This document shows positions 45,801 to 59,900 of a stretch of 64,000 bases of DNA, piece after piece; the first letter of the stretch is position 1, and each line of letters opens with the position of its first letter. The notes below the pieces were generated by a model. That model had not been told where the DNA came from. It searched no databases and saw only the letters and a list, made by a program, of their open reading frames with translations. Position numbers and translations under genes: made by a program. The DNA is from Nelumbo lutea (Eukaryota; Streptophyta; Magnoliopsida; Proteales; Nelumbonaceae). Where the stretch lies: NCBI GenBank assembly GCA_022828595.1, contig JAKGHH010000005.1, positions 69,497,655-69,561,654 of the forward strand, in the 5' to 3' direction.

Positions 45801-48800
45801 ACTGACTGAGAAGAAGCCTATGGTTGGGGTTTTAGGATGAAAGTAATGAATGTCTTTGGCTGCCTGGGTGGGACTTTGGAGGTTTGTTTCTTATAATCCT
45901 AGTCCATATTAACCTGATATTTATTATAAAATTCAACATTCTACCATCTCTGATGTGATTTTTCAACCCTTGATTCCCTTGATTATTTGGAGCTCCTTTA
46001 CTTTTTTACCTTTAAAATTATGGCACATGCAAGTTTGCTCATGTACAAGAAGATGCTATAACTATTGCATTGGTTTATTTACAATTCCCAGTAAGCAAAA
46101 CAGGTATACCTAAGTATTCTGCAAAATTAGAGAATTCATATTGTTGGGAAATCTTATTGACTATACTTTTCTTGCATTTTGACCTTTTCTACAAAGATAC
46201 TTGTGGATTATTGTGACATGATGTTTTATTTGACTGCAATAATTTGAAGGACTAGGCTAACATGGATGTTTTATTTGACATGATGCTGTAGCCTAGTTCT
46301 ATTGGGACGAGGTTGCTGGCATTGAAATTTGTGGAAACATACATTTTTCTTTTTACACCTGATGGCAATGATTCCGAAACATCTTCCAAAGAAGGTATGG
46401 TGCTTCAATCATTTATTGTCTCTGGACATCGCACCTCTGGTTCAAGATTTACATATGTCAGAAAAATTTAATGTATTTGTGAAAATTTGCCCTTATCTTC
46501 AACAGGAAGGGGGCGGAATTTTAATATTTCACGGGTAGCAGGAGGGCACCCAATTCTGGATCCAGCATTGTTTTTATTAGAAGCAAACAGAGCTCTAGGT
46601 TTTCTACTGGAATTGTTGCAATCGGCTAACACTCTTCGTGGTTCTTTGATAATTACTCTTATTAACTGGTGAGCCTTAACATTCTAATTATCACATTTTT
46701 ATCAGTGTCAATTTCTTATTAACTGCTTATTCATAAAAAAAAGAATTCTTATTAGCTGCTTCATTTTCCTCCGAAGGTATTGTTGGTTAACTTTTTATGC
46801 TATATTTGTTATGGTTCAGGTCTACTTATAAAAAGATAGCTTGCTGCTTGACAATGCTTAGCTAAGTTTAATCTAAATCCCAATTACTTTGGGTTGGTTA
46901 TATGAATCCTATTTCTTCATGTCACTTGGTCAAGGGCCGTATCTTTGTTAAGTTATGAAAAAAAATCTCAATTTCGTAGGAAACAGATATTTAATGTGCT
47001 GAGATCTGTAATCCCAGTAGAAGAGATACAATGACCTGAAATGAGGAAATCTGAATAAACATAGGTTTTGCTACAATAATAGTTGGAATGAAATTATGAA
47101 TAATTAAATAATGGAATAATTAGTCAAACTATTTTTTTTTCTGCAAGGGTAAAGTTTACCTCCTGATTATCAGGTTGTCGTTCCTTGGGAAGTTTCACAT
47201 TCTTTTTTCCTGTTGCCTCAATCATTTTTAAATTGATCATCTGTTTGTATTATGGTGCTTTCTTCTAGGTTCCAAGCTACATCTTGTGGCTGATATTTAA
47301 TTTTTTCCTAGCATGGTAATGGATTTGCAAGGATATAGGATTGTAGCTTTTGCCTAAAGATTAAGTGGTCTTGTTGTTTGACATAACTGGAAAAAGAAAA
47401 GGAGATATTATGTGGGCAGTGTGGCTGGCCATGGCCAGGCCAAGATTGGGGTGCTTGGCACCTGTACATTATCTAGTCTTTTCAATTAATTAATAGAGTT
47501 TGTTGATCTGTTACTGATTGAAGCACACGCACAGACATACTTTGATCCCCCTTTTGTGAGTAACAAAAAAATATCTCATCAAGTATTAAACACTTCTCTA
47601 TTTTGTTTGTTTTTCTCTACTTTTTTTTTTCTGGTGGGAATCAGGCACAAATTTCATATTCACTAAAGGAATATGCCATATTTTGATATAGGAATGCGAC
47701 CAATTGATCCCTTTATTTTGCTTTTGTTGGCAGAGTGCATTGAAACTTACTTTTCCCACTCTGTCATGTGGGTTTAATGATTGGTAGAGTTACAAGATTT
47801 ATTTAATATTTATTTATTTTATGCTGATTGGCTTGATGCAGTAGTTATTAGTTAAAAGCTTCAGTTTCCTTCGAACCCATGTTTTTCTCCCTTGGACTAG
47901 TAGCTTTGTTGGTAGTCAATGCTTTCTAATAATGAGAAACAAAATTATATGAATGAAACAAGTATATATTTGTGGTGGTGTGCCCCAGCCCTGCTGCTCT
48001 CCCTAATGGTTTGTAAAGCAAGTGGAGAAAACCAGGTTTGGACCTGGTTTTGTGGTACCAACATATTTATTTGACAAATAATTATCAGGACTACTGTTTA
48101 TTGCATGGATATCTCTTCTCTTGTACAAAGACTTATTGCACATTCTGTTGTATTGTTCTTTTTCATGTACTGTAATACAAACCAATACTTTAACCTCGCA
48201 CTTTCAAGGAAAAGAAAAAAATATCTTCAATAGAGAAAAAAATGAAAAAAAAACTTTGTTGTTTTATAATTTGTTTGTCCTTCCCCTATTTTTGTTATGT
48301 CTTTTTCTTGCTGAGTGGAAGCCCTTTTGTATCTATTTTGATTGATAAAGTCTTTTCTGTCTTGCTGAAAAACATTAAACATCTCATCAATCTGTTTACC
48401 AATTCTCCACAGTTGATGACATTAGTATGTGTGCATTGTATTTGGTTATTGTTTCCTGCCAATTGGTAATTAAATTTTCTAAAGGTTTTCACCCTTAAGG
48501 TGTAACTGTGAGATTTTGACAGCTGGGAAACTTGAACAAGTGAAAAAGCATTTAAGTGGATCATTGTAGAATAGGGAACAAGTTCAGTAATTTGAATTTC
48601 ACCACTGTTCTCACTTTAGCTACCCTTGGTATCTTGATCCTGATCAACTGAAAGTTGCAATTCCGGTTAATACATGTTACAAGCAGGCATGATTCAAATG
48701 CATATGTGATATAAGGAAGGCACTTCAGTTTATGCATTTTAATATGCAATCTGATACTTATTTAGGTGTTTTTGTATATTCAATGTACCAGTTATTCTTT

Positions 48801-51800
48801 GTCATGTTTGGATGTGTTCATGTGGATTGTGACTGTCCATATACACATCTACATGCTCACCCCTTGACAAGACAGATGTTAGTGTTGCCTTGTGTTGCAA
48901 GTACAATATTGTAGTCCAATCGAGATTGTTTTACTGCAACACAATGATGAGACAATTTATCCTATTTTATCAGATTCGCTCCGGAGGATGTACAGGATAT
49001 GGGTTGTTCCAAAAATATTTCATTCATAAGAAAAATCCTTCTGGTCACATGTTTGATATGTCTTATCCACCAAGAAAAAGGAAGTCTTACTTTATGTCTA
49101 GAATTCTTGATGTAGCACAGCGAGTAATACAGGATTATACATGTAATTTTGATGTTTAAAATTTCATGTTTTCCAGTAGTACTATCGTATGACTATTTCC
49201 TACATTGCCGTAGTCTGCCCTCAAATAGTTGTAGTATTTAATGACTTTATATGTTTCTGACTTTGGCAGATGTTCTCCTGCATTCCAGTCATTAGTTATC
49301 TAGGGTATGAATATGCATTATGGTTAGATTGCATTGCCCTTATGATGTCATGCATGCCTTTTGTTTTTTGTTATTATTTTCTTTTAGATTTATGAGGGCC
49401 TTAATTGTTTTCACTATAGCAGTAAAGTATGTTTTGTTTTCTGTTTCACTGTTTTTTTTATTGTTAGTTCTACTGTTTTTTAGAAAATTTGAAAAGGCTA
49501 CTGAAGTTTGGAAACAGGTTGTAGTGCAAGTTCATCTGCTATTAATGGCATTATTGTGGCATTCTCACCAGCTCTCTTGTCTGAAGAAAGACGACAGTGT
49601 GGTGATAACTGATTGGGCTTGTGCTTGAGACTGCTGCATCGATGGCTCAAATAATGGGAGTAACGGGACTAGACAATATTAAACTGGACGTCATATGGCT
49701 ACTGGGGTCTAGTTGATGCCAACACCATTGACCAGTTATAGGAGATGAGAATCAATGGATGAGATTTACCACCCTATGTGCTGAAAGGATCTTATTTGTC
49801 ATGTGTTGCAGTTTATGTCTGTAAACTGTGTAGCCCATCTATTTCTTGGAGTATCATCTGCTGTATGTTGATACAGCTGTTGATTTGCAAGTGCCATTTG
49901 AAATTGTAATAATTATTTTTAACTGTCGATACACATTCAACTCTTGCAATAATTAAAATTCCTTTTCCTTCTGATTTTTTAATCACCTGGCAACTTTAAC
50001 TTTGCTTCCCGTATCATGATGGTTGGCTTTTTCTTCTTTTTTTTTGTTTCTCTCCTTCCTATTTTCTGTTTGTCTTGTAGCAGAGGTTCCTTTTCTGGAA
50101 CATTCTTTGCTTTATTTGTTCTATATGTGGTGATGCATAACAGTGGTGGCCTGGTATTTGATGAGTATGCACTAGTAAATTTGGAGGCCGTTTGCTCCAA
50201 TTTTTCTTCTTAACCAAGTAGGTTATGAATTCACCCCAATTTTGTTTTTCTCGTCCTTTTTGCTTTCATCCATCAACTTGGTCCATTGAAAAAAATTCTA
50301 TAAGATGAGCTGTGGATTCAGTTGATGGTTGTGTAAGCTGTACATCTAATGGTCAAAATATGTGTACGGGGGGCAGACTGTTGTAAAGAAATCATTCACT
50401 GCATGGTGATGCTTCGAAGTTGTTGCTATTTTGATATTTCGTTTTCACTTGAAAGGGTACTCTAAGGTCTTTATAAGCTTGAGTTCTTTACGTTTTTACA
50501 AGAGCTTATAAAATTCATGTCGCACCAATTCGTTTCATTTTCCTGTGAAATGGGTGAGGAACAACTATTCCATCTAATTCACACGATATGAATTGACATC
50601 TCTGCAGCTCAGTCCATTCATTTAATGTGCTTCCATGGGGTAAACATGTGGAAATCATGATTCAATGTAATCTATCTGACATGCCTTCTCCTAATTCCTT
50701 TGTCAAAACTCCCGTAGTCACATTTTTCTGAGAAACATGATGAACTAATTTCAAGTTGATGAAATATTTGTTTCGAATAATTGTCCTTGTAAGATGGGTG
50801 TAGGTAAAAGCCAAAAAAGTTCAGGGACAGCAAGATGATATTAACCGGCACATGTCTTGTTTCTCCCTAAGTGGACATTACAGAACTTGAAATAATTTTT
50901 GATTCATATTTCTAATTCAAGTTATATGGAACTGTTAATAGAGGTTAATGTCTTCTTGATATCAATTTGATCTGCTGCTTCTGGTGTTATATGTATATTT
51001 AATTTTTTTTCCTTAATAAAAGAACTATTTACAGACCATTTATCAAAAAAAAAAAAAATTTACAGACCAGAGTGATGCCAAGAGCAGTGCTGTACTTGGT
51101 TTTCCAGATGAACTTGTATTAGAGGCTAGGTGATTATTTGTGTAAAATGTTGATCAACTACTAGTTGCCAAATCATTCCCACTTTTTGTTATGACAAAAG
51201 AGATGCTGCATCTCTTTGTGTTCAAAAAGAAGTTCAGGCAAAACAAGTGTTTGCTATGCTGCTTGGATAGGCAGGTGCTGGTATGCACTAAATAGATGCC
51301 ATTATTGTAAATAGATAAGATTTTAACTGTTTTTTGTCATAATAATGCCTCTAGGAAAATTTGCTAATCATGTTATAGATTACATGGTTCCATGGGTAGC
51401 TATATGCTTGTTTTTTTGTAGGCTGTGGATGACTACCAGGGGAGGGGATGTTCTAAATATATGTGCTTAGATACATCATCATTCCTGGACCTTCTACTCA
51501 TAGTGATTGATTTGTCAAAGGAATGGAGTTAGGCTAATAACCTTCCTTGCTTTCTAATATTGAGTGTTCCTTTTTGTGAAAGGTTCTGTTTGCATTCTTA
51601 GGCTTTAAAAAAAGCATGCATGTAGTAGTTGCCCTTGATATGTTCATATGTTTGAGGATTTTGAGTACTGTATGCTTGTCTGTATGCTTTTGGCTAGAGT
51701 ATGTGGAATGGTCCCATCCTACCAAAAATAAGAGCATTATCTGGGAGGTGATACATGTGAAAATTAATTCTTATTATATGCTTCATCACAGGTGACTGCC

Positions 51801-54800
51801 CTGGTTTCTTTCACCCATGTTTTCTCTTTGCAATACCCATGCTGAATCCATTCATGGCCTTTTGTTCTGTCTCTGAGATTCTGGATAACTTTTTCTCCTT
51901 TCTTGATGCGGGGTAGATGCGTCAGGCAGAGCTATGGAAATTAGGACATTAATTAAGTCCTCTTTCTTTTCTCTTCATTCAGTTATGGGAAATATCATGT
52001 GGAGGTTTATGAACTGGTGGTTCTGTGGTCAACCTGTGGGTTCAGTATGCCAATCTTCTTTGCCAAGATGCAGGCATCTGAGAACCTAATACATATTACC
52101 GTTAAGGTCATTCTTTTGGTATTGGAGGTTTTTTCCCTTCTTTTTCTTTTGATAAATAAATTATTTGGTGTTGAGGTTGGTTCTTCTTTGTCTTTAGAAT
52201 AGGTAGAGGTCCATGTGGGGATGCATTTTGGCTGCTATTTGTGGGGTACTAGGGAGGAATGGAATTTGTGGATATTCTCAAATTGAGATCATTCATTATT
52301 AACAATCTTTGATTTGATCACATAAAATTGGCTACTATTTTTGTTCTAGAGTTGCAGATTATCTCAAGATGTTTCATCTGTGAATTGTGAAAGGGAGATT
52401 TTGTAAAAGTTATCTATTTTCCTTAAACGAAAGGAACTAGAAACTTATTTTTGATAGTTGCTTCTCAGGAACCAGGGTCATCTGTTTTTTGTGGTGTCTT
52501 CAGAGTTCATATAGTTAAACTTTTCTTGTTTATTTTTAACCTAGAGGGAGTGGAGGATGATAAAGTTAGAGCTCATATTTTGGTGCTGATTTTCAGGCTT
52601 AAATTATTCTTGGTTATTGAGGGAGTTTAGGTAGTGGTCAGCTCATTATTCTGGTCATTCATTCTGACAGGTCTTAATGATTGAGACATTTTGTCCAGAG
52701 GAAAAGTAACTGGCAGCTATACTGGATATGCCATTGAGATGGATCTTGATGCCTGTTTTGAGGAGTGAATTTTACTGTTAACTTTTTTTGCTGGGTTAGT
52801 TTTGTATTTAATGGGGACTTTTTGGCAACCTCAGAGTCTCAGGTGTGGGTGGTGTGTTAAGAGAGGAAGCAGTTAGAATTCTTCTAAGCTTTTTTGGCCT
52901 GTGGGAACCAGAAACTCCTTGAGACTTGAGAGCTGAAATATTGGCTGCTCAAGGACTGAAATTGATTAACCAGCAGAACTTGAAGAACTTGATCTTAGAA
53001 GGTGCTACCAAGTGGTTATTTCATGGCTACCGGCCGAAGAAGAACCTCCTTAGATGTTCTGATTTTTGGAAAGGGAAGCTAAATATCCAGGAAGATACCT
53101 GAATTGCTCGTTCAAGTGGATATCTAGGTCTGCAAATGGGCCAGCAGATTCCTTAAAAGCAGGGGTGACAAGGCAAGGACTTGAATGTTTTATTTTTTTA
53201 AGTCCCCAAACTTTTCTCAGGGTGGAGGGGTGGCCCTGGATTTTTTTATTAATTCTCAAAACAAGCCTATGAGGGGTGGACATATAAAAGTCTTATCCCT
53301 CTACACAGGGGCTATACAAGGAAATTCATTGGTTCATATAAATAGAGAAAAAGCCCTACGATCAAGAAAAAAGGACAAGCTATGAATGAATGTAAGGAAG
53401 GCTCATCTTATCCTCTTGGATAAACCTCTGAATATGGGGAATTCACACCTGCGCCCCACAGAGCATGCCCCACAGCACATCTGAATTGTGTATTGGGAAC
53501 ATCTCCCAACGACAAGTACGGGAGATATTCCCAATGCATGCTTAGATGTGCATGTGGGGCGCAGATGTGATTTCGAATATGTGATGGGGGAGCCGTAAAA
53601 TCATGATAAACAAAACTGAATGGGGTTTACCAGGGTCCTTGAATGATTTGTAATTTGTATACTAATCAAATTATCTGTTAGTCTGTCAGCTGAAAGCTGT
53701 TGTATTGCCTGTGCTCTCTGTCTTGGGACAGTGAGGTTCTTTCTTCATTATAAATGAATGAAATTCATTTCTGTTGAGTGTTGACTATAAAATAATCATG
53801 TGCAAAGGGATGAGGAAAATGTTAATTTTCTGTTTGTCTCCATGAAAGTAGCTAGATGTGCGGAGTTTTTGCTTGTCTCTTTCTGGAGTAGACTTGGTGT
53901 GCCAAAAGGACCTTGTGTGGTGTTTTTGTTGTGGTCTTGTACCCCAGTTAGAGCATGGGTTAAAATCTTTCCTCATGCTCTGATTGCAATTCTAATCCAG
54001 ACTACATGTAAAATTTGCACCCCTACTTTAATGCAAAATTTGCAGTTTTTTGTCTCATTTGTACCCATATTCTGTAGGCAGTACAAGTTTTGTATCCAAA
54101 AAACTGTTGCAAAAATTGCACCATGTTCTTCTTACTTTGATTCCCTCTCATATTAAGTGGGATCTATATCATGTTACTTGCCATTTTACTGCTCTAAGTA
54201 AACAACTTTCCTTCTATTTCCATTTTTTCTAGTACGAGGTAGGATTACATCATTTTACTTCCAAGTTTGCTCCTCCAAACAAATAAAACAAAGTAAAACC
54301 TGAAAAATAATGGAAGTGACACTCAGCCTATTTACATTTCCTTAAATATCCATCTTTGCAAATAAAAATTGGACTTGATACAAACCTCATGGTCCCTTTT
54401 CTTTGTTTTTTTTTTTTGATCAGTAACTGAAAACTTTAATTAAATAGAAATATAAGTACAAGCAAGGGGGAGATAAAATGTCTTTGCTCCCCACCAATAG
54501 ATCACAAGAAAAACTTAGAAATTAGCCCAAAAATAAAGAATCCCTATACGCCCCTTGTTTGGCTAGACCATCAGCAAGTGAGTTGGCACTCCTTTTCACC
54601 CAGCTGTACTTCACCTCAATACCCCTAGTAAGCCATTTGAATTTCTTCCTTTCATTGCTAAACCTCCACATGCCACTGCTATCTTCCCTTATCCATCTTA
54701 TCACCACCTCTGAATCACTTTCAATGATCAACCTCCTGAAGTTCAGATTCCTAGTTTTTTTGGATACCTTCCAGAGCTGCAAAGATCTCAGCTCTAAGTG

Positions 54801-56866
54801 AGTCTCCTTCTCCAGTAGGGCCTGAGAAAAAAGCTAAAATAATCCCCTCCTCATTCCTGAACCCCAATTCCAGAACGCCCTGGATTCCCCACGCTACAGC
54901 CATCAATATTCAGTTTTATGAATCCATAAGGTGGGGACGTCCAAGAGGGGCTAGAAGACCTCTTAAATTGGGCAATGTGAGTTATCTCTTTCCAGTTTCT
55001 CATCAAGTCAGCCAGTGAGACATCTGTGAATAGGTCCACAGATTTCAGCCAATGGACCACCCTTAACAGAATCAGTTCTGTTAAACTCTCATAGGTTCTT
55101 TCCTTGTCAGGAAAGATACGTGAGTTCCTTTCTTCCCACAAAGACCAACAAATTGCTGCCCTAATGCATCTCCACATCATTCTCCCTCTTTTCTTAGGCA
55201 AACTGAAGAATGAGGGTGAAAACAGGCTTTGCACATCCACAAGGTGAACCCAAATACACCCAAAAAGGGAAAAAACCCACTCCCAAATAGTCTTAGAAAA
55301 ACGGCAAGAAACCAAAAGGTGGTAGCCAGTTTCTCCATCAGCTTTGCAAAGGGAACACTTGTTAGGGGATAAACAAAGATTGAGTCTCTTTGAAGCAGAT
55401 CAATTGTGTAGATTCTTTCCAGGAAAGTTTCCCAAATCCTAACAAAAACTACCAACCCGAGGAGGAATGGGCTTGCTCCAAATCTCACTAACAGTTCATG
55501 GTCCTTTTTCTAATCATTAGTGGTTGAGGAAGGAGGAATTGTCTGATGATTACTCAAACCATACTGGGTTGTGGGTATTTATTTCCTATTTTTTGGTTGT
55601 CAATCTTGAAACAGTTTAGAGATGCGTGAGAATTATCTAACAGGCTGGATGCATTATTGTTTTGGTCAGTAACATAAGATTTTATTGATGGTTATGAAAT
55701 GTATTATGTACATTCAAGGATACATAGCATTACAGAATTTGCAAAAAAAAGGACACATGAAAGAGAAAGACTAACCCTGCTCCATTTTTTTTTGAGAAAA
55801 GGACATCTGAAACAGCTTTTCATGCTGTGATGTACAGTTCCAGTCCTATACTCCTATACAGGCTTACAACTAGTATCTTTTATGGTTATTGATTGATATT
55901 CATGTACTTGTGTCTATGCATAATGTATGTATGTATGGATGGATGGATGTGAGTTTGTCTCTATGTATAGAGCCTTGGTGTACTTGGGCCTTGTTTATAG
56001 TAGTTTTTTCAGCAATGCATTACTTTGCCTTTCAAAATAACAAATGAATGGAATACAATGAGGATGCTACAATCAAAAATAAATTTATGAAATGATAGGG
56101 GACAAGATTATCTGAACTCCCAAGACTGGAAAAATCTGTTTGCTTGGGATGATGGAAGATTGGTTAAGATGTTTGAGCAGGTCTACCACTGTTTTAACTG
56201 GTGTCTCTGTTATTAGAGACCAGATAAGTCAGAACCTTTCTGAGTCAAATCATATCATGGAGTTCTTATCTACTTGGGTGATGAGTTAGTGCCCTGGTGC
56301 GGGATTTGGAAGGTCAAAGCTCTATCCAAGGTGATTTTCTTTGCATGGACTGCTATTTTGGAAAAGATTCTTACCATTTGCCCATTACAGGTTAGGGGCA
56401 TGCCATTGGTCAACATATGTTACTTATATGGGTGCCATAAGGAATCAGCTAGCCACTTGTTTATTCATTGGAGTTTCTCTTATAGCACATGGACTCATTT
56501 CTTTCAGCTCTTCAATAGACAGGGTCCATTACCATGATATCTGAAAACTCTGTTCTCTTCTTGGTCGACTCAAAGTTTAGTCAAAGGGTAAAGTCTTTTG
56601 GAAGTTAGAACTTACTCCTACTTGTCCTGTGCTGGAATCGTTGGAAAGTACAAAATTGCATGATTTTTGAAAATAAAGAATCCCTGAAGGGAGTTATAAC
56701 GGGAAGAGTGGAGAAAACCATCATTCTGTGGTCCAAATCCCCCAGAGTTAAAGAATCTCAACTATCAGCTCTTTTTCCAAATCATTTTGACAATGCTCTG
56801 TGTCCAATCTGTATCTTTCCTTGCAGCAGTCTGATTAGCTGCTTGCTTTGTTTTATATATATATAC

Positions 56867-56912
<46 letters not shown>

Positions 56913-59900
56913 CTTGTCGTTTGTAGAAGCTAAACACAGTACATGTTTTGAGGGAAACTCTCCCTCTTTTTTAATTGAGTTACACATGTCAAAAAAAGAA
57001 TATAAAGTACAAACTTAGGTTAGGGAAGATATTGTCCCTTCTATATTTAAGCAGCTGGAAGAGAGGGAGCATAGGATGAAAAAGGTGGTGGAGGGTGGAG
57101 ACTGGAGTATCCCTCCTAATGGTCATTGAAGACAGCAATGTTGAGGTGGTAAGGCCCACTGAGGTTTATTGTTATAGTGATGATGAGGTAGTGAAGTTTT
57201 GCATGATAGGAGGAAGTGTTAGTAAGAAAAAGAGTGCTCTTTAAGGTGGTTTGGTTGCCAGATTTACCTACATGAGGGTCGTCCTGGAGCAGATGAGGAT
57301 GTGGAAGTGTTGGCATAGGGGCCATTAGTCAGCCTATTGTGGGTTGTCTAGTCTGGTGCTGGGTTTTGGTAGGTTTAGTGGGAAATGAAGGGCTTTTGGT
57401 GAAGTATGCAAGTCTTTGTTTTTGATAGTTTGGGCAGAATTAGTTTGCTTCTGATGTTTTAACTAGTTGTTATTCCATTCCTTTGCTCTGCAAGTATGAT
57501 GAGTTTCTTATGTGCATGTAAGTTGCTTCTTGGGGCTGTTCTTTTGCTTGGGCTGTATTGCATTCTACTTTTTCCCTCTTTTATTTTAACACAAAACTTC
57601 TTTATTATTAAGGACTCTTTCTATTTGGCCTTGGGATTGTTTTAATTGTTCAAGAAGCTTGGTAGCCTTGAACCAACTTAAAAACTGTCATAGTTATATA
57701 GTGTAACAGTTATTTAATTTATTATATACTGTAACAGTTAATTGATTTATATTTTCAAGGTCTCTTGAAACTTAAGGAGACTGATCCAAAAATCGTTATC
57801 TGTATTCGTGCTGATTTCATTAAATTTTCATGTTGTTTACCTATTGAAGGTAATATACATACATAAAAAGAGGTGACCAATCAGGTGGTATTCATCAAAA
57901 TTCATGGGGGTGCTTTGATTGGTCAAACTTCTTCCGGTATGTATGCTTAGATTGGATAAGTTCACAGTTCTCAATTTTGTTTGTGCCTAGATTTTTGGGA
58001 TGCTGGTGCTGGTGTTAACTTCAAAAACTAATGGGCATTTTAATGAAACTTAGGAGGCCTGTATGGAAATTTTTATGGTTGAAAGAAGGATACTGGTTTA
58101 GATGATCATGAAAAACAAGTGACATTTAGATGAGCATGAGTGCATGACACTATAGGAGGACCGGACAAGATTGACCGTCCAGGAGAAAAAGTAAAGTGGG
58201 CAGAGGAGGTCCTTTGGCCCAAGGATATTAGCACTAGAGGCTAGGGGAGTTGTCACAAAAGGAAAATAGTCCTAAAAGGAGTGTTATTTTTTGTTTGGTT
58301 GAAGAAGTGAGAGGTTGTTTAACCTGGTTCGTTCTTTTCTGTGTATGATTGGTGGGGAGAATTAACTTGGGTTGGTTGAAGTCGGGGGGGGGGATTTGGT
58401 AGATGGTATTTTTTCCTTTTTTCAGCCTTGCAATCTGCTACTATTTGGTAGATGGTATTCTTGGGAGGTTCTTTTTCTCTCTCTGAGCTTCTATTGTGTA
58501 TTTGAGGCTTTTTAGTTTCTTTTGGACTCAAGGTTGTTTATATGTGTTCCTTTGTGTGTGTGTGTGTCTAAGTGAAAACAAAAGCTTTTATGGTTCTCTC
58601 TGTCTGCAAATTCATTTACAACTAAAAGCAAGTGAAATATTGAGAATGAAACTAGGTAAAAGTTACCGAAGTGGTGTTTGTTGACATCGATGAAAAGCTA
58701 CAAGTAGTGATTAAACTATATCTGTGATGGCTGTAATAAACCAAGGTGCTTTGACTTATGAGGCACCATAACGTGGGCTTTTCCTTCTCTCAAGGAAACA
58801 AAATGATCTAAACTTTTCCCGTGATTATATAGAAAAAGGCTATTTCCCAATGTTGGTCTCAGGGGTTGGAACACCATAATGTGGGCTTTTCCTGCTCTCA
58901 AACTTGAACCCAATTTCTCACACTTGTCCGCTTGATATTTCACCATAGCACCAATCAATGAGCCCTTTTTTCTTTGATTAAATGCATAGAAAATTCAAAT
59001 GAAGCATTATTCACCAGAACTTCTCTCAGTTATGGCTTCAACTATCAATTTCTTGGCAAACATGGAATTTGAAGGATAAAATATTTGAACTAAACAAAAT
59101 CCATTTCAAAACTGTTCCATTTCCTTGATGTCCAGTGGTCTGCCAACTGCCTAGTAGCCTTGCAAAATTGAGAAGGGATGAATGCCCTGTATTCAGGATC
59201 CTTGGTCCTGGAACAAATGTGGTTTTATTCACTTTTCTTTCCATGATTTTGGTTTAGTTTCTCTTTAAGGCTCTCCGGACTTTCCCATCTATGGGGCTGG
59301 CTTTTGTAATTTTCTTGCTTCTCCTATCAATTTCTATTAAAATCCATACCTTTCAAAGAAATAAAACTATTGAAATCTATTGCTGTAAACTATTAAAAAT
59401 GGTTTGTGGCTGTACAGTAATGAGAAGAAGAAATTCCAATCACTGACAAAAGACATGGAAGTTAAAGTAGTTTGGGTTAAGAGATGTGCTAACTCCCTTG
59501 CTAATGGGCTAGCAAACCTAGGGGGGAAAAGGGAGAACTTGTTTTGGGCTCAAATGTAACTTATATGTTTTTTTCTTGCTTGGGGGAGACAAGAGAGGTT
59601 ATCTCCTCCCTCTGTACACTTTTTTAAATTAATGAAATCCTTTGTTATTGACTAAGAAAAAATCTATTGCTGTAAACTAAAGAAATGCCCTTCTTTCTTA
59701 GGAGGTTCTCTTTTAGTGTTAGGTTTTTGGACATCTGCATTTTATTATTTTATTATTGTTAATTTGATTAATTACAAAGGTCTATAGTGGTTTCCATAAC
59801 TTAATTGTAAATGTGATTGGAAATTTTGTAGGAATTTGTTTTTTGCATCTTAAACGATATGTATATTTGTCATGTTTTATAATGCTATTAGTACGGTACA

